The notes under the pieces were generated by a model. The model did no database searches. It was not told the origin of the DNA and saw nothing but the letters and a program-made list of their open reading frames with translations. Shown piece by piece: positions 52,877 through 64,000 of a stretch of 64,000 nt of DNA (the first letter of the stretch is position 1; every line of letters starts with the position of its first letter). The DNA is from Hordeum vulgare subsp. vulgare. Taxonomy: Eukaryota > Streptophyta > Magnoliopsida > Poales > Poaceae. Location of the stretch: contig NC_058518.1 of the NCBI RefSeq assembly GCF_904849725.1, forward strand, positions 323,476,581-323,540,580, given 5' to 3'. Position numbers and translations under genes: made by a program.

Positions 52877-55084
52877 GGAGCAACCGAATTTGTTTTTACT
52901 TTCTGTTTTAGTGGTCTTGATGTGTGTTACTACTGTAGCAACATCATTGTATCTTTATTTTTAAGATTTGTGCCAAGTTATAGCCTCCAATTGCAAGAAA
53001 GTTCAAAAATTGTGACATGCTGTCCAGAAACAGATCCCGTCTGCTTGACGGAAAAATTCGCCAAAGATCACCCGGTCATCTTGTTGATATGAATTATTTT
53101 GACATCATGTTCTATATAATTGCCTTTCTGGCATCTGTTCTGTGTTTTTTGATTTGAGTTGCAGAAGTGCTCCGAAAAAATTATTTACTACCTGCTGTTA
53201 TGTTTTTCATAGATTCTGCCATGTTTTGTGTTTCCATTGTTTTAAGAATCCTAAGGTTGCTTTTTATTTGCAAAACAACTTTTGGCATTCATAAGAAGCA
53301 GTAGCTTTTCATGAAAATCTTTATTTCGAGCAGGTAATGAATTATTTTATTAAGGTAACTAACCACTCTAATAAGCTTATGATGAGTTTCGTATAAAGGG
53401 AGTTTTCAAGTATGCGATGGGAGAGATGATGAAACAAGATGCAGGAGTGTCAAGCACTCAAGCTTGGGGATGCCCCCATGCACCCCAAGAAATAATCAAG
53501 AATACTCAAGCGTCTAAGCTTGGGGATGCCCCTGTGCATCCCCTTCTCTATCAACAATCATCAGTCCGTCCATCTCCATGCTATATTTTATCACTTCATA
53601 TGATATGTGCTATGCTTGGAGCGTCCCACTATTTGCTTTTTACTTTTTTAGTTTTGCTTGCTGTTCATAACAATAGAACCTAGCCTACCATGTTTGGGAG
53701 AAAGACATGCTCCATTCCACTCTAGAACACAACATAGGTTTTCATGCTTATCTTTTTGTGTGTTCTTCACCTTTTCGTAGCTACTGTCATGCTTAACTCT
53801 TAGTTTTCATGCTTATCTTTTTAAAGATTTTATTTAGGTTGTTTCTGGAACTCTCTTGAGTTATCATGCTTATCTTGTTTAGAGAGTTGGCTTGTTGCAG
53901 TGAGTTGTGTGTCTTGCATGAGTAGGTAATTGAGATTGCTATTTAAGTATAGTAGTAACCTGCAACAGTTTTGAGGTCTTGATTTCAATAATGTTTTTCT
54001 ATTGGTGCCAAGAGCTTGAGCCTATTAGTGATAGGTGTCGTATTTTGGGAAATCCATGTGTTTTTCAAAAATTAAAAATTAGTTGAGAGCTCTAGGTACT
54101 AAATTGATCGCTAACCTCTCGAGGGGTTGGAATATATAGAGTACCCTTACGTTACCATGAGTCGAGGATGCGCAAGGATAACCAAACCCCCAAACACTCC
54201 ACCTGAGGGTACTTGTCTCTTTGTGAATTTCCTAACTAGAAAGAGAGTTACCAATAATAAGTGTATGAGTTCTTCGGACTAATGTGAATATCCCGTTGTT
54301 GACACTTCCACCATCCATATTTTGCTAGCCTCTTCGGTACGGTGCATTGCCCTTTATCACATTGAGAGTTGGTGCAAACTCCGCTGGTGCATCCAAACCC
54401 ATGACATGATACGCTCTGTCATACATAAGCCTCATTATATCTTTCCTCAAAACAGCCACCATACCTACCTACTAAGGCATTTCCACAGCCTTTCTGAGAT
54501 ACATTGCCATGCAACATGCACCATCTCATGACTTGATCTTCATGTAATACATGCTTTTGCTTGATCGAGGAGCAGCATGCTAGTTGGGCCTTGCCCTCAT
54601 TATTGCTACATGACGCGCTAGTATCATTGCATATCCCGCTACACTGGCAGAGGCATACATTATGATAGTTTTCACTTATCTTTATGTTGAGTACTTCTTA
54701 TAAAGTGTGATGATTTTTCTTTTATTCATGTAAAACATAGAGTGTTGCCCTTAAGTGAAGAAAAGATCGCCAAGTGGACAAACAAAAGATCCCAAAGAGG
54801 ACAAATGAGAGATGAAAAGAAAGAGCCAAAGAGGCCACAAAAAAATAAGAAAAAGAGAAACATAAAAAGAAAAAGAAATAAAAACAGAGAAGGGGGCAAC
54901 ACTACTATTCCTTTGTAAGATCCACACTTGTACTCTATTGCTATATTGGTACTACATAGATATTATCATTCATGCATAACTATGTGGGGACCCTTACACT
55001 ATAGAACTTGGTTTGCATATTCCAATGATGAGCCTCCTCAAATGAGCTCTAGGTCTTCATGAGCAAACAAATTGGATGCACCCC
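52877..55084 (+). other. 3' non-coding internal region of the 47-kb Gypsy
   Basis: 2.2 kb without coding motifs. Contains two AAGCTTGGGGATGCCCC words (about 53459 and 53516). Ends at a junction with LTR sequence at 55085 that lacks the LTR start and any PPT, so a deletion has removed the end of the internal region and the first part of the 3' LTR. Confidence 0.65.
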
Positions 55085-55912
55085 CACTAGTATCTGTTGC
55101 TTTTTATTGCTTTGGCCAAGTTGTAGATTCTAACTCCAAGAGGGAGCATTATGCATGATTGTGGGTTCATGCGCCTCGATGTCTAGCTTGAGTGACAGAA
55201 ACATGAGACTAGGGGATGTGCTTGTTGCCACCAGGAAGAAAATAACGATGCTTGTGACCACGGTTGCAACGATTGTTTACCTTACGCATAGTTCGTTAAT
55301 GCAGTTGTCCGTTGCTTTGAGTTTACACTTTGGGTGGGGCTCGCAACTTAATATCGGAGAGATGTTCTGGATAGATATCTCAAGGTTGATGATTAGTAAG
55401 TAGATGCTGATGAATAAACGGTCTACTTATCCTCGCGTACTGCCCATTACTATTGAACCTCTAACTATCAAGGAGCATAATTAGCATTGCAGTGCGATCA
55501 TAATTCTGTCAATTGCCCAACTGTGATTTGTTTATCCAAGCATAATTGTTTATCTTCTTTTGGGAGAGAGACATCACTAGTGAACATCATGTGACTCCGG
55601 TCCATATCACCATCATTGTTTACACCTCCATCATTTACCGCTTTCATTTACTTTTCCGTTGCAATGACTATTACCTTCCCACTTGTGTTTTGATCCTTTG
55701 CAAAGTACAAGGCCAGATAGATTGACAACCTCTTTGTACTCGTTGGGAGCAAAGTTATTTGTTGTGTGTGCAGGTCCACGTCTTCTGCTGACCAGGACAT
55801 GAGACACCTACTTGTTGAGCCTAGGAGTCCTCTTGGTTCGATAAACCTTACAGTCTCCATGTAAGGGAAATCTGCTACTGACTATATCTCCACCTTCCAC
55901 TTGGGGTAACCA
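55085..55912 (+). repeat. Truncated 3' LTR of the 47-kb Gypsy
   Basis: Nearly identical to 48097-48910 (for example TTTTTATTGCTTTGGCCAAG, ATGAGACTAGGGGATGTGC). It lacks the first about 790 bp of the LTR and ends within CCAATGA, shortly before the expected LTR end. Confidence 0.8.
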
Positions 55913-56580
55913 ATGACGGAAGGGGACAAGTTGCATCTTTGTGTTGCTACCACTAAGGATAAAACAATGGAGTTTATTCATATTGGTTGAATTTACTTTG
56001 TCTACATCATGTCATTGTTCTCCAATCATTACCATGATTTACTTAATACTCTAGATGCGTGCTGGATAGCGGTCGATGGGTGGAGTAATAATAATAGGTG
56101 CAGGCAGGAGTTGGACTATTTTCTTATGGACGTGATGTCTATATACACGTGAAAATCGCACAACTATCCGTTATTCTATCAATTGTCCAACAGTAATTTG
56201 TTTACCCACCATATGTTGCTTTCAAGAGAGATTCCACTAGAGAACACTATGCCCCCAGTTCTATTCACTTACATATTCAGAAAATTTATAATTTCCTCTG
56301 TGTTATTATTTGTATTTTATTTTGTTTTGCAATTCATAACTATCTACAATTATCTACACACCTCATTCTCTTGCAAATAACGAGATCAAGGGGATTGACA
56401 ACCCTCTTACCTGTGTTGGGTGCAAATTGTCTGCTCTTTTGTGTGCAGCCGCTAAAGACGGTTGAGGATTGATATTCCTATTGGTTCGATAAACCATGGT
56501 TTCTTAATTGAGTGAAATATTTACCCACATTGTGCTGCGATAAGCCGTTCCTCTTCACGGAAAACCCAACACAGATCACA
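55913..56580 (+). mobile_element. Gypsy LTR, last part (split)
   Basis: Contains GGATAAAACAATGGAGTTTA, CTCTAGATGCGTGCTGGATA, CGGTCGATGGGTGGAGTAA and an ending with AACCCAACACAG that match the second half of grass Gypsy LTRs. Likely the continuation of 46804-47304. No internal region is attached, so the host LTR is a solo or truncated LTR. The right edge adjoins LINE sequence. Confidence 0.6.
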
Positions 56581-57031
56581 AGTATCATTAGTACCAACGC
56601 AAACACCCACATTGTTTGTACTACGTCTAGTCCAACATGGTAGAATTTTGATCACAATTTAACAACCTCACCAATTGAATCCATCTCAATCTCAATTGGG
56701 TGGTCACTTGTATGTATTGTGAACAACAATTCTTACATACAAGCACTCAACTTCGCTTCGAAAGAATCCCGACATGAAAAGCCTCCATGAGGAAAAAATG
56801 ATCACACATTTGTCATCTGAAAGACCATACCAGATCCTGTTGTACCGTCATATGCATAAGATCCATCCCTCGATAGCTTGACCATCCAGAGTTTGGGGCG
56901 CTCCACTTTGGACCATCTCCTATTATCGCATGTGGCCGGCCAGCAAGAATATCATTTGAAAAAATTCACCTTCCCTTTACTTGTATCAGAGGAGAGGTCC
57001 ACCTTAATACCGATGAGGGAATCAAGATAAT
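56581..57031 (-). pseudogene. LINE RNase H-like region, decayed
   Basis: Minus strand downstream of the solo LTR gives LDSLIGIKVDLSSD, PKLWMVKLSRDGSYAYDG (RNase H start with Asp), SGMVFQMTNV, then HPIEIEMDS (Glu/Asp motif), with several stops. This is the C-terminal RNase H domain typical of plant L1-type LINEs. It is continuous across the inserted solo LTR with 58417-59772. Confidence 0.7.
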
Positions 57032-58416
57032 TGTTGGAGATATGCCCTAAGGCAATCATGTATGATGATATTTCATATGTGTTTAGGAATAAAGATACTC
57101 CTTGGACATTATCTGTGATGTGTATCGACAAGTACATGAATTGTTTGTGAGACTATATAGTGTATGATGAGTGTCCTGAATGGTCCCTAGCCAAAGGGGT
57201 TGTGTGGACACGCAACCAATTAGATTAGCATATGACACGGCAGATGGTTCGGTCTCACTAACCATGTAGCATTGGATGCTAGCCAGATAATATGGACTCG
57301 GAGAGATGGTAGGATTCAACGTAATCGAATCCGAGTCGAGATAAGGTCTGAGTTGGACAGATCCTACTATGAGACGCATCAATAGGTCATGTGTGGGTAT
57401 CTAGTACAACATATGTTCTATGTCCTAAGACCTGAGCTGGCGCATGTACTCGGGATGGTGACCAGCTTTCTTTGGGCCGACCAAATGCTACTCCGTGACT
57501 AGGTAGTTACAAAGGTAGGTTTCGGGCTTGTCCAGACCCATGTTGTGAGACATGGTCGAGCAAGATGGGATTTGCCCCTCCGATCAGGAGAGATATACTC
57601 TGGGGCCATCGGGTGGTCTAACCTGGATAATCATGGCCATGCGATGAGGATTATGAGATAATCCGAATGTAGGTCGGATTCACCGGAACGAGAAAGAGGT
57701 CATGGTGCAACAAGGATGACCATGTTGCCTTGTGCATGACAACATATATCGTGTGGCAAAGGGAACCGAAGTATGAAGTACATGTTCGCTTAAGCAGCCT
57801 CATCGAGCACTTGGAGTCGGCATGCTTTGGTAGAGGCCGCTACCGACTAGCCGAGTCCGGTGTGATCTGAATCGCGACCAAGTGAACAAGAACCTAAGGG
57901 GTCACGTGCTTAAGGGAAGGAACATGTGGGCTTTAGGTTCCGTGCGAGGCCCAAGAGTTGAGCCCGCGTCGAACGCCTATATATAGTGGAGGTGCGACAC
58001 TCTTATTCAGTTGATCGCTTCGGCGCCGTCATTTGGGTTGTGCATGTGTTGCACCTAGCCACCTCCACTCGCCGCTGCCAACTGTGTGATCCGGGCCTAG
58101 CAGCCACCCCAAAGTGTTTCTCCTGCACACGCGGATACCATTAGAGGCGGTGCACTTGCACCGCTCCGACGAACCTGTCCGTGGGATCCAACGACCGTCT
58201 ATTCAAGGGAGACGATCCGGCGACTGGCTGTTCGAGGGAGATCGGATGAGGAGGAGACGGACCACGCGGACGCGCTGCCCCAACTCTACTTCCGCTGCAC
58301 GACATTGCATGTCTAGTTGTAATGATCTATGATCCATCTTCGTAGCATATTCTTGGATGTTGTGCGCGTAGGGAAATTTTAATTCGCATGCGATGCACCT
58401 ACGGTAGAACTCAACA
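57032..58416 (+). mobile_element. Solo Copia LTR (TGTTGG...CAACA type)
   Basis: Starts TGTTGGAGATATGCCC and ends GGTAGAACTCAACA, 1385 bp, with TATATATA at about 57980. Flanks ATAAT (57027-57031) and ATAAC (58417-58421) are a 4/5 TSD. No PBS or internal sequence is attached. Its start resembles BARE/Angela-type LTRs, but the middle differs, so it is another Copia family. Inserted in the LINE. Confidence 0.83.
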
Positions 58417-59772
58417 ATAACTTACCAAGAAGCACTTAGAAGCCTCTGTGGATGGGAGGAGTTTGTGATGAACCACCGCATTACGGTTGTGTAATGCCCG
58501 CCAAAGCAACATAAGCAGCATTGAGCGCTCAACATCAGGAAGAGGCTCTAAAGCATGTAGCAACCATTCTTTTCCATTGTTTTGCATGGTACCTATACAA
58601 GGCATTGACCAAACTTCTACCATTACGTCCCATAGAATTCCTTACAATATACAATGACAAAGTGCATGAAAGACATCTTCAGATTCAATTCCACATACTT
58701 GGCATAGACCATTTATTTCGAGGCCCATAATATATCTATTTCTCCAAGTAGGCAGAGAGTTTGTGGTAAGGCGCCAAGCAAAGTTCCGAACACTTTGGGG
58801 GTACATCAATGGACCAAATGAGTTGCGAACAAGAACGATGTCCATCAGGCTGCGTACTGGAACCAGTAGACGTGCTTCTGTGGGCCTCTTCAAAGCCGAG
58901 CTGGTAAGCACTCTTAACAAAAAAAATACATCGCACTTCCTGGACCCCAAGCATGGGTGTCTTCTCCTAGCCATGGCAACACACGGATTTTCAAAATTTA
59001 TCCGACATCCGCCGGTAGGAAATATTGTTGTATCAACTGTAAGTCCCATGAGCCATAGTCATTGAGCAAGTCTGAAACAAATTTGATTCTACACATTCCT
59101 TGCACTGTTATAGGTTTATACAAGAAGGGTGTCACGCCACACCCGTATACTCCCTCCGTTCCCCACCTTCAGATCAAACCCTTTTTTAGAAGGTCACGGC
59201 CATATGCAATAGCCTACCACAAAGAAGATGCATTACCAGAAAACACGGTATCTTCGAGTTTACCATCAAGATAATAACTGGCCTTCAATACTTGTGCACA
59301 CGAACTATTGGGTTTAGAAATCAATCTCCATGCTTGCCGAGCTAATACTGCTTGGTTAAAGATACCAAAATCATGGAAACTAGTCCCACCTTTACACTTT
59401 AGTTGCATAAGTTCATCCCAAGCACATTAATAAACTTTCCTTTTGTCCTTCTCAGCTGCCCAATGAAAGCCTCTTACCATCCAAGACAGTTCCACGCAAA
59501 CCAAAAAAAGTACCTCAAAAACTTCCATTATACAAGTGGGTAGTGCCTAAGCGACAGATTTGACAAGTGTCTCCCTTTTCCGTGTTAGTCATGGAGACCG
59601 TCTCCCCACTGAATCAACCATTTTGTTAAAATTATCCAAAGATTTTAAAAATGCCCTTTCAACATGGGCCCCATCAAGGATAAGGAGACCGAAGTACTTC
59701 TCTTCAAAGACCAGACTAGCAACTTTAAGTACCTCTAGTACTTCCACTTCACGGTAGCCATCTTGCAAATTT
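58417..59772 (-). pseudogene. LINE reverse transcriptase C-terminal part with zf-RVT, 5'-truncated
   Basis: Minus strand from 59772: SLVFEEKYFGLL, TLVKSVAQALPTCIMEVF, then LQLKCKGGTSFHDFGIFNQAVLARQAWRL, YYLDGKLEDTVFSGNAS, and the zf-RVT domain (VRNFAWRLTTNSLPTWRNR, LCQVCGIESEDVFHALCHC), then WLLHALEPL. These are in several frames with stops. The catalytic RT core (YADD region) and endonuclease are missing; 5' truncation is normal for LINE insertion. The 3' part lies beyond the solo LTR (56581-57031). Confidence 0.82.
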
Positions 59773-60264
59773 TAATTGGCCTTCTATAAAGTATTGGTCA
59801 CGGTTTTGTGGTCCGTCGAAAAGGCACAAACAATTACTTTTTTGTCACGGTTTAAAAAATGTGCTTCAAATTCTTTTGAAACCTAAATAATTATTGATTG
59901 ATAGTGCGATAAGTTAAAAAAAATAGTATGAATAAATCTCGTAAATGAATGCAGTTAGCATGATCGAGCTGATCATATTAACATTATTAGTTACATTGTA
60001 TCAGTCTCACTTATCACTTCCATGGTTGCATTGATATACATGACAGGGACGTACCTACAGCTTTGTCCTGCCGACAAGGATAGGGCATGGGTCGTGTTTA
60101 ATGGTGGACGTCGACCAAGCCAGCCTATCGCTACTTCGCATGTGTACGTACAGTACGTACAGTCGGTTTAATCATGGACCATAATGTAGAAATTCAACAA
60201 AGGCCCTATGTGCGTATCCTTTTCGCACCGACTGCCGTCTTTCACCGGAAACCTCGGGTGTTAA
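59773..60264. other. Unassigned region
   Basis: AT-rich between LINE remnant and the Harbinger-like element. Contains GTCACGGTTT twice (about 59796 and 59845) and a GTACGTACAGTACGTACAGT stretch near 60144. No coding motif or TIR found. Confidence 0.4.
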
Positions 60265-61621
60265 GAGCAGCTCTAATGGGATGATTCGTTTTGGTTGTTT
60301 GTTCGGATCCGTACGAATAAAAATGATGGTCTAACGCGTAGACCCATTGACAAAACGCCTCCACGTTGATTCATTTTCGATTCAAATTTGGTACTGAAAA
60401 GTGTCGGCACAGACGCACGTGCGCCCTTTCGGTGTCCGTCCCAACTACCAGCAATCAACTTAATTAATGACGGCCACCCTTCACGGGCCCACGCGTCAGC
60501 GATCGTGGTCGGCATTTTTCAATCCGAGCGTACAGTGGGGTTCGGCCTCATCTGTTTCCAGAAACCCCCGTCCCATCTCGCCACCTCGTTGGCGACCAAA
60601 CCCTAGCCAGCAACCATGGTCGGCTCCTCCCACAACAAGGGCAAGTCCCCCGTCTACCCCGCGCGATCTCCCCGCCGGCGTCTTCCCCCCGGCCTCGCGA
60701 GCGTGTCAGCGTCTCGGTGCACCAAGCGCGGTGGCACTGGGAGCACCGCGTCCCGCTGTCATACCCGGATGTCACCCTCCCGCACCACTGATATTTGGAT
60801 CCGGAGAGGATCCGGTGCCGGTCGTGCCATGATCGGCGCGGATGCACGCGGAGGAGGTGAGTTGCCGAAGGCGGCAGCTGAAACTGTATGCGGCCGACTC
60901 TCCCCACTGGGAGGTCTGGTTCGCGGTCGAGCACGAAAAGCAGCACCGGTGCGATGTGGGCGACGTGCAGTCAGGAGGCCCTTTGCCGCCGTGGCCCGTC
61001 GTGAGCGATGAGGACCAGGAGGCAGAGGCCGCCTACCAGGCGACACTGGCAGACGCACTCTACGAGAGCGAGGAGGAAGAGCGGCACAAGGCCGATGAGG
61101 AGGATGCGACGTACTAGACGCAGCTTGCGGAGACCATCACGCTGTCCGCCGCCGGCGACTTCGTCGTGCCCCCTCCGTCGAAGAGCGAGCCCACGGACTT
61201 GCAGCCGGAGGTCTACAAGTGGACCGGCTGCCTCCACGAGTGGGTCATCGCACTGCTCATTTGGTTGGGCGCGACACCGCAGCAGGAGACCGCCTACCTC
61301 CAGCACCGGAGGGCACTGCACCTAGCAGAGGAGCGCGTCGACGGGCTTCAGCACATGACGCTGGAGCGGGAGGCGAAGGAGGAACGACTCGAGATAGAGG
61401 AGGAGGAGCGCACCCATGCTGCGTTGCCATCGTCACCAACATTTTTTATTTTCAAAAATGTTTGACAAAAAAATAACACGTCGGAAAAATAGGTCGAGCC
61501 ACCATTGTGCGCATGCACCGATCCAAACACTGAGCGGACATTAATGTTCGTTGGACTGATCCTGATAGACAAAAAGCGGATAAAATCATCTTTCGTTTAA
61601 GTCTGTTGGTTGAAGTTGCTC
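60265..61621. mobile_element. Harbinger-like non-autonomous DNA transposon
   Basis: Imperfect terminal inverted repeats: GAGCAGCTCTAATGG at the left and, on the other strand, GAGCAACTTCAACCA at the right. Both ends are flanked by TAA (60262-60264 and 61622-61624), the TWA target duplication typical of PIF/Harbinger. No transposase or DDE motif lies inside; instead a GC-rich segment with a broken ORF. Size 1357 bp. TIRs are short and diverged, so superfamily assignment is probable rather than certain. Confidence 0.62.
60842..61465 (+). pseudogene. Acidic coiled-coil ORF carried by the transposon, one nonsense codon
   Basis: From ATG 60842 one frame runs to 61465 with a TAG at 61115-61117. It encodes SPHWEVWFAVEHEKQH, VVSDEDQEAEAAYQATLADAL, EEEERHKADEEDA, then WTGCLHEWVIALLIWLGATPQQETAYL and a Glu-rich coiled-coil end. 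Upstream text (60616-60840) gives related coding in other frames, including WHWEHRVPLSYPDVTLPHH followed by a stop, so the ORF originally began further 5'. I have seen similar Glu-rich proteins repeatedly in Triticeae sequence; the function is unknown and I cannot say whether it is a captured gene or part of the transposon family. Confidence 0.55.
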
Positions 61622-61624
61622 TAA

Positions 61625-62137
61625 AGAAACACCGGCCGGACGGGGAGTGCTAACATGGGGAATTAACCGCGGTCGTGTGACCACTAATGCATAATCATGC
61701 TATATAAATAGTTTTTCTGTTCCACTTTATATATAACTGAAAAGAATGCCCATGCGTTGCAGTTCAAACATGTTGTCATGACAGAAAATTAATACATGCA
61801 AATAAAAAATAATTTCCACAGCAAAAAAGAAAAGTTAAAATGATTTGAAGGGCGATAGATGATGGAATAGAGGGATTACAAAAATTACTCCTTTTCTTAT
61901 TAAAAAATAGTCAACAAACACATGGATTTGCACATGATAGTTTTATAGATTCTATATTTTGTTTCACTTGCTAGTTAATTAGGGAAACACGAAATATTGA
62001 AGTTTTTCAGTATAAAAGCATGCGAAATTTGGTTTTATCTTCGATAAGAAGTATACATTGGATGCATAGTGATTATAGCGGAAGTTTTTGCAAGTATGAG
62101 AGAAAAATCATGTATCTCTAATACTAATACTGAAAAA
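61625..62137. other. Unassigned AT-rich region
   Basis: No ORF, repeat or terminal structure recognised. It separates the Harbinger-like element from the LINE 3' end. Confidence 0.4.
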
Positions 62138-64000
62138 GGTTTTCGTTTCGTTTTATAAATAAAGCAAACCGCAGGTTATAACATACGACATAGATTTTGC
62201 ACACACGCACACACACAAAATTAGCACAAGACAACATCAAAGGATTCCGCTCACGGAACAACTCAACAAGCCCTAAGAAACACACAAACCCACACCCAAA
62301 CCCAACAACGGGTGGAGAATGTTCATCAGTCTAATCCGGCTCGGGAGGTGGAGGCAGAAGCGGGGGCGCCATGCGGAGAACCATCAAGCGAAGGTCGGCG
62401 ATGATGTTGGTGATGGCATCTCGGTCGGAGGAGCAGCTAAGCGGCCGCCAGAGCTGCAGGAAACCACATATTTTAAGAACTACATCATTGGCATGTCGTA
62501 GAGACACATGCTGAATCACAAGTTTGTTGCGGACAGTCCAGGGAGTCCACGTGAGCACCCCGATGGTCAGCCGCCTAATGTGGCAGGCCGATAAGGGGGC
62601 GGACTGAATCTCCGCGAAGAGGTCAGGGACATTGGTACGGCACCAATGACCACCGACGACATCACGGAAGCAACTCCAGAGGAATTGTGCGGTGAGGAAT
62701 TGAAGAAGATGTGATTCGAGTCCTCCAATGTGTCGCACAGGGGGCAGATCCCATCTCTAGGGCCATTACCTTTGAGCACCTCCACCCGTGAAGGTACCCG
62801 ACCCCTAATCTATTGTCAGAGGAATATTCCGATTTTGAGTGGTAACCTAATGGCCTACACAACAGTGAGGGACTCCAGGGCAGTCGACGGGGCGATGGCC
62901 TTGTACAAAGACATAGAGGAGAAGTCGCCCGAGGGTTCTAGGCGCTATGACATGCAGTCCGAGGCAATGTCAATGTCGGGCAAGTGGAGGGCGATGCAAT
63001 CCAACATCTCATCCCACGCAGTGGTTTGAGGAGGACCCAAGGGGCGGTGGAACGCGAGGCGCCCTCAATCCAAAAGGGAAGCGGACATCGAACGATGAGT
63101 AACCGGCCTATCGATCATACCAGAACAACGTATCGGAACCAGATCCAATCAAGATGTAAGATCCGATGCGAAGTATAGGGAGTAGCTGGATGACCGATTG
63201 CCAGGATGGAGAACCTCCACAGCGATGGCAGAAGGCGAGCGGCTGGTCCCGAAGGTACTTGTTCCTAATGATGTCTAGCCAGAGACCATCGTCACCATTG
63301 GCGATCCTTCACAACCACTTAGTCAGCAAGGCGATGTTCATGTGCTTTGACGACATGATCCCCAGACCTCCTTGGTCACGAGGCTTGCAGATGTCGGGTC
63401 AGCTGACCATATGGTATTTCTTTTTTATCGCCCTCGCCATTCCAGTAAAATCTAGACATGTACTTGGCAATCTCGTGATGCAGAATTTCATGGAGGTTGT
63501 AGAAGCGCATCACGAATATGAGAAGGCTGGAGAGGGAGGAGTTGATGAGCACGGTCCTGGCCGCCTTGGACAACCACCTTCCTTGCCACGGTTCTATCTG
63601 GTGTTGGAGCTTAGTCACCGTAGGCCCAGGTTCGCGACGAAGAGGTGCGAGTCACTAATGGGTACCCCCAGGTAGGAGGAGGGGAAGTACCCAAGCTGGC
63701 AGTTGAGGCGGTCAGCAATGAGTTGGGCCTCATCGGGAGAGTAGGCAAGGATCATCACTTCGCTCTTGTCGAAGTTGATCTTGAGCACCGACATCTGGTG
63801 AAAGCACAAGAGGAGGAATTTGAGGTTGCTAATGTATTCCTCAGGGCCTTCCACCATGATAATAGTATCATTATCATATTGCAGGAGGGAGACCCCTCCC
63901 CTCCTATGAGATGATTAACAACTCCATGAATATGGTCAGCCACCTTGGCCTTATCAACGATGGTGGAAACGGCTTCAACCATCATGTTGAACAAGAAGGG
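62138..64000 (-). pseudogene. LINE (L1-type) reverse transcriptase and 3' UTR, runs off the window
   Basis: Minus strand from the right edge: FNMMVEAVSTIVDKAKVADH, IHGVVNHLI, then GVSLLQYDNDTIIMVEG (the YADD motif here is YDND at 63866-63877, so the first catalytic Asp of the pair reads Asn), LKINFDKSEVMILAY, YFPSSYLGVPISD, LSKAARTVLINSSLSSL, MSRFYWNG. Later the zf-RVT region (CPLCDTLEDSNHIFF, FLWSCFRDVVGGHW) ends at about 62331. At least one frameshift lies near 63900, just before the catalytic motif. The 3' UTR ends near 62138 with TTTATAAAACGAAACGAAAA-like text and no long poly-A. L1-type LINEs insert by target-primed reverse transcription. Confidence 0.85.

Larger units (their letters stand above)
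47305..55912 (+). mobile_element. Gag-protease-only Gypsy element with truncated 3' LTR
   Basis: 5' LTR 47305-48952, exact tRNA-Asp PBS at 48963-48980, gag 49127-50245, protease 50736-51173, then directly 3' non-coding DNA (52877-55084) and a partial 3' LTR (55085-55912). A solo LTR (51228-52876) is nested in it. RT and integrase are absent: text either side of the nested LTR (TTTTGGGAGG and GGAGCAACCGAA) is the usual post-pol sequence GGGAGGCAACC, reached right after the protease. The element would need enzymes in trans. Confidence 0.78.

Noticed and set aside
60144..60164. GTACGTACAGTACGTACAG repeat as a regulatory site
   Set aside because: Short simple-repeat-like palindrome with no partner or context.

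Overview
The window looks like intergenic DNA from a large grass genome, most probably Triticeae (wheat, barley or Aegilops type). I see no intact host gene. Almost all of it is nested LTR retrotransposons, LINE remnants and one small DNA transposon. The grass assignment rests on recognising a BARE/Angela/WIS-type Copia LTR, Sirevirus-like (Maximus/SIRE-type) Copia sequence, Gypsy LTRs starting TGATACRTC with a tRNA-Asp primer site, and grass-type LINE reverse transcriptase. Family names are given from memory and are tentative; boundaries come from LTR ends, target-site duplications (TSDs), primer binding sites (PBS) and polypurine tracts (PPT).

Layout. 1-4280: part of a very long (>4 kb) LTR-like non-coding unit. 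4281-5200: Copia LTR fragment (minus) with a palindrome cluster. 5201-6990: unassigned. About 6995-7380 plus 37419-38412: one BARE/Angela-like LTR split by a 30-kb Sirevirus-like Copia element (7381-37418, minus, TSD GCATC). That Copia carries gag, protease, integrase, RT/RNase H and a third ORF. The third ORF is interrupted by a 9.7-kb Gypsy (10974-20687, plus, TSD AGCCT; gag-protease plus a second ORF, no RT or integrase) and by a gag-only Gypsy (21547-29028, minus) in an unusual internal-LTR-internal-LTR arrangement.

38413-46803: two more minus-strand Copia elements, one inserted into the integrase of the other. The inner one is itself split by a solo Gypsy LTR (39400-41093). 46804-56580: a Gypsy LTR split by another gag-protease-only Gypsy (47305-55912), which holds a solo LTR (51228-52876). 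56581-59772: 5'-truncated LINE (minus) split by a solo Copia LTR (57032-58416). 60265-61621: Harbinger-like non-autonomous transposon (TSD TAA) carrying a broken acidic ORF. 62138-64000: second LINE (minus), running off the window.

How it works together: several elements lack polymerase functions and would depend on enzymes supplied in trans. At least two, one Copia and one Gypsy, carry an extra ORF with what looks like its own internal promoter. Most Gypsy LTRs have a GC-rich inverted repeat just upstream of the TATA box, whose arms differ between copies in a compensatory way. Two Copia LTRs carry arrays of short palindromes sharing the core CGGT-NNN-ACCG. All coding regions show nonsense codons or frameshifts or are interrupted, so nothing here looks autonomously active.
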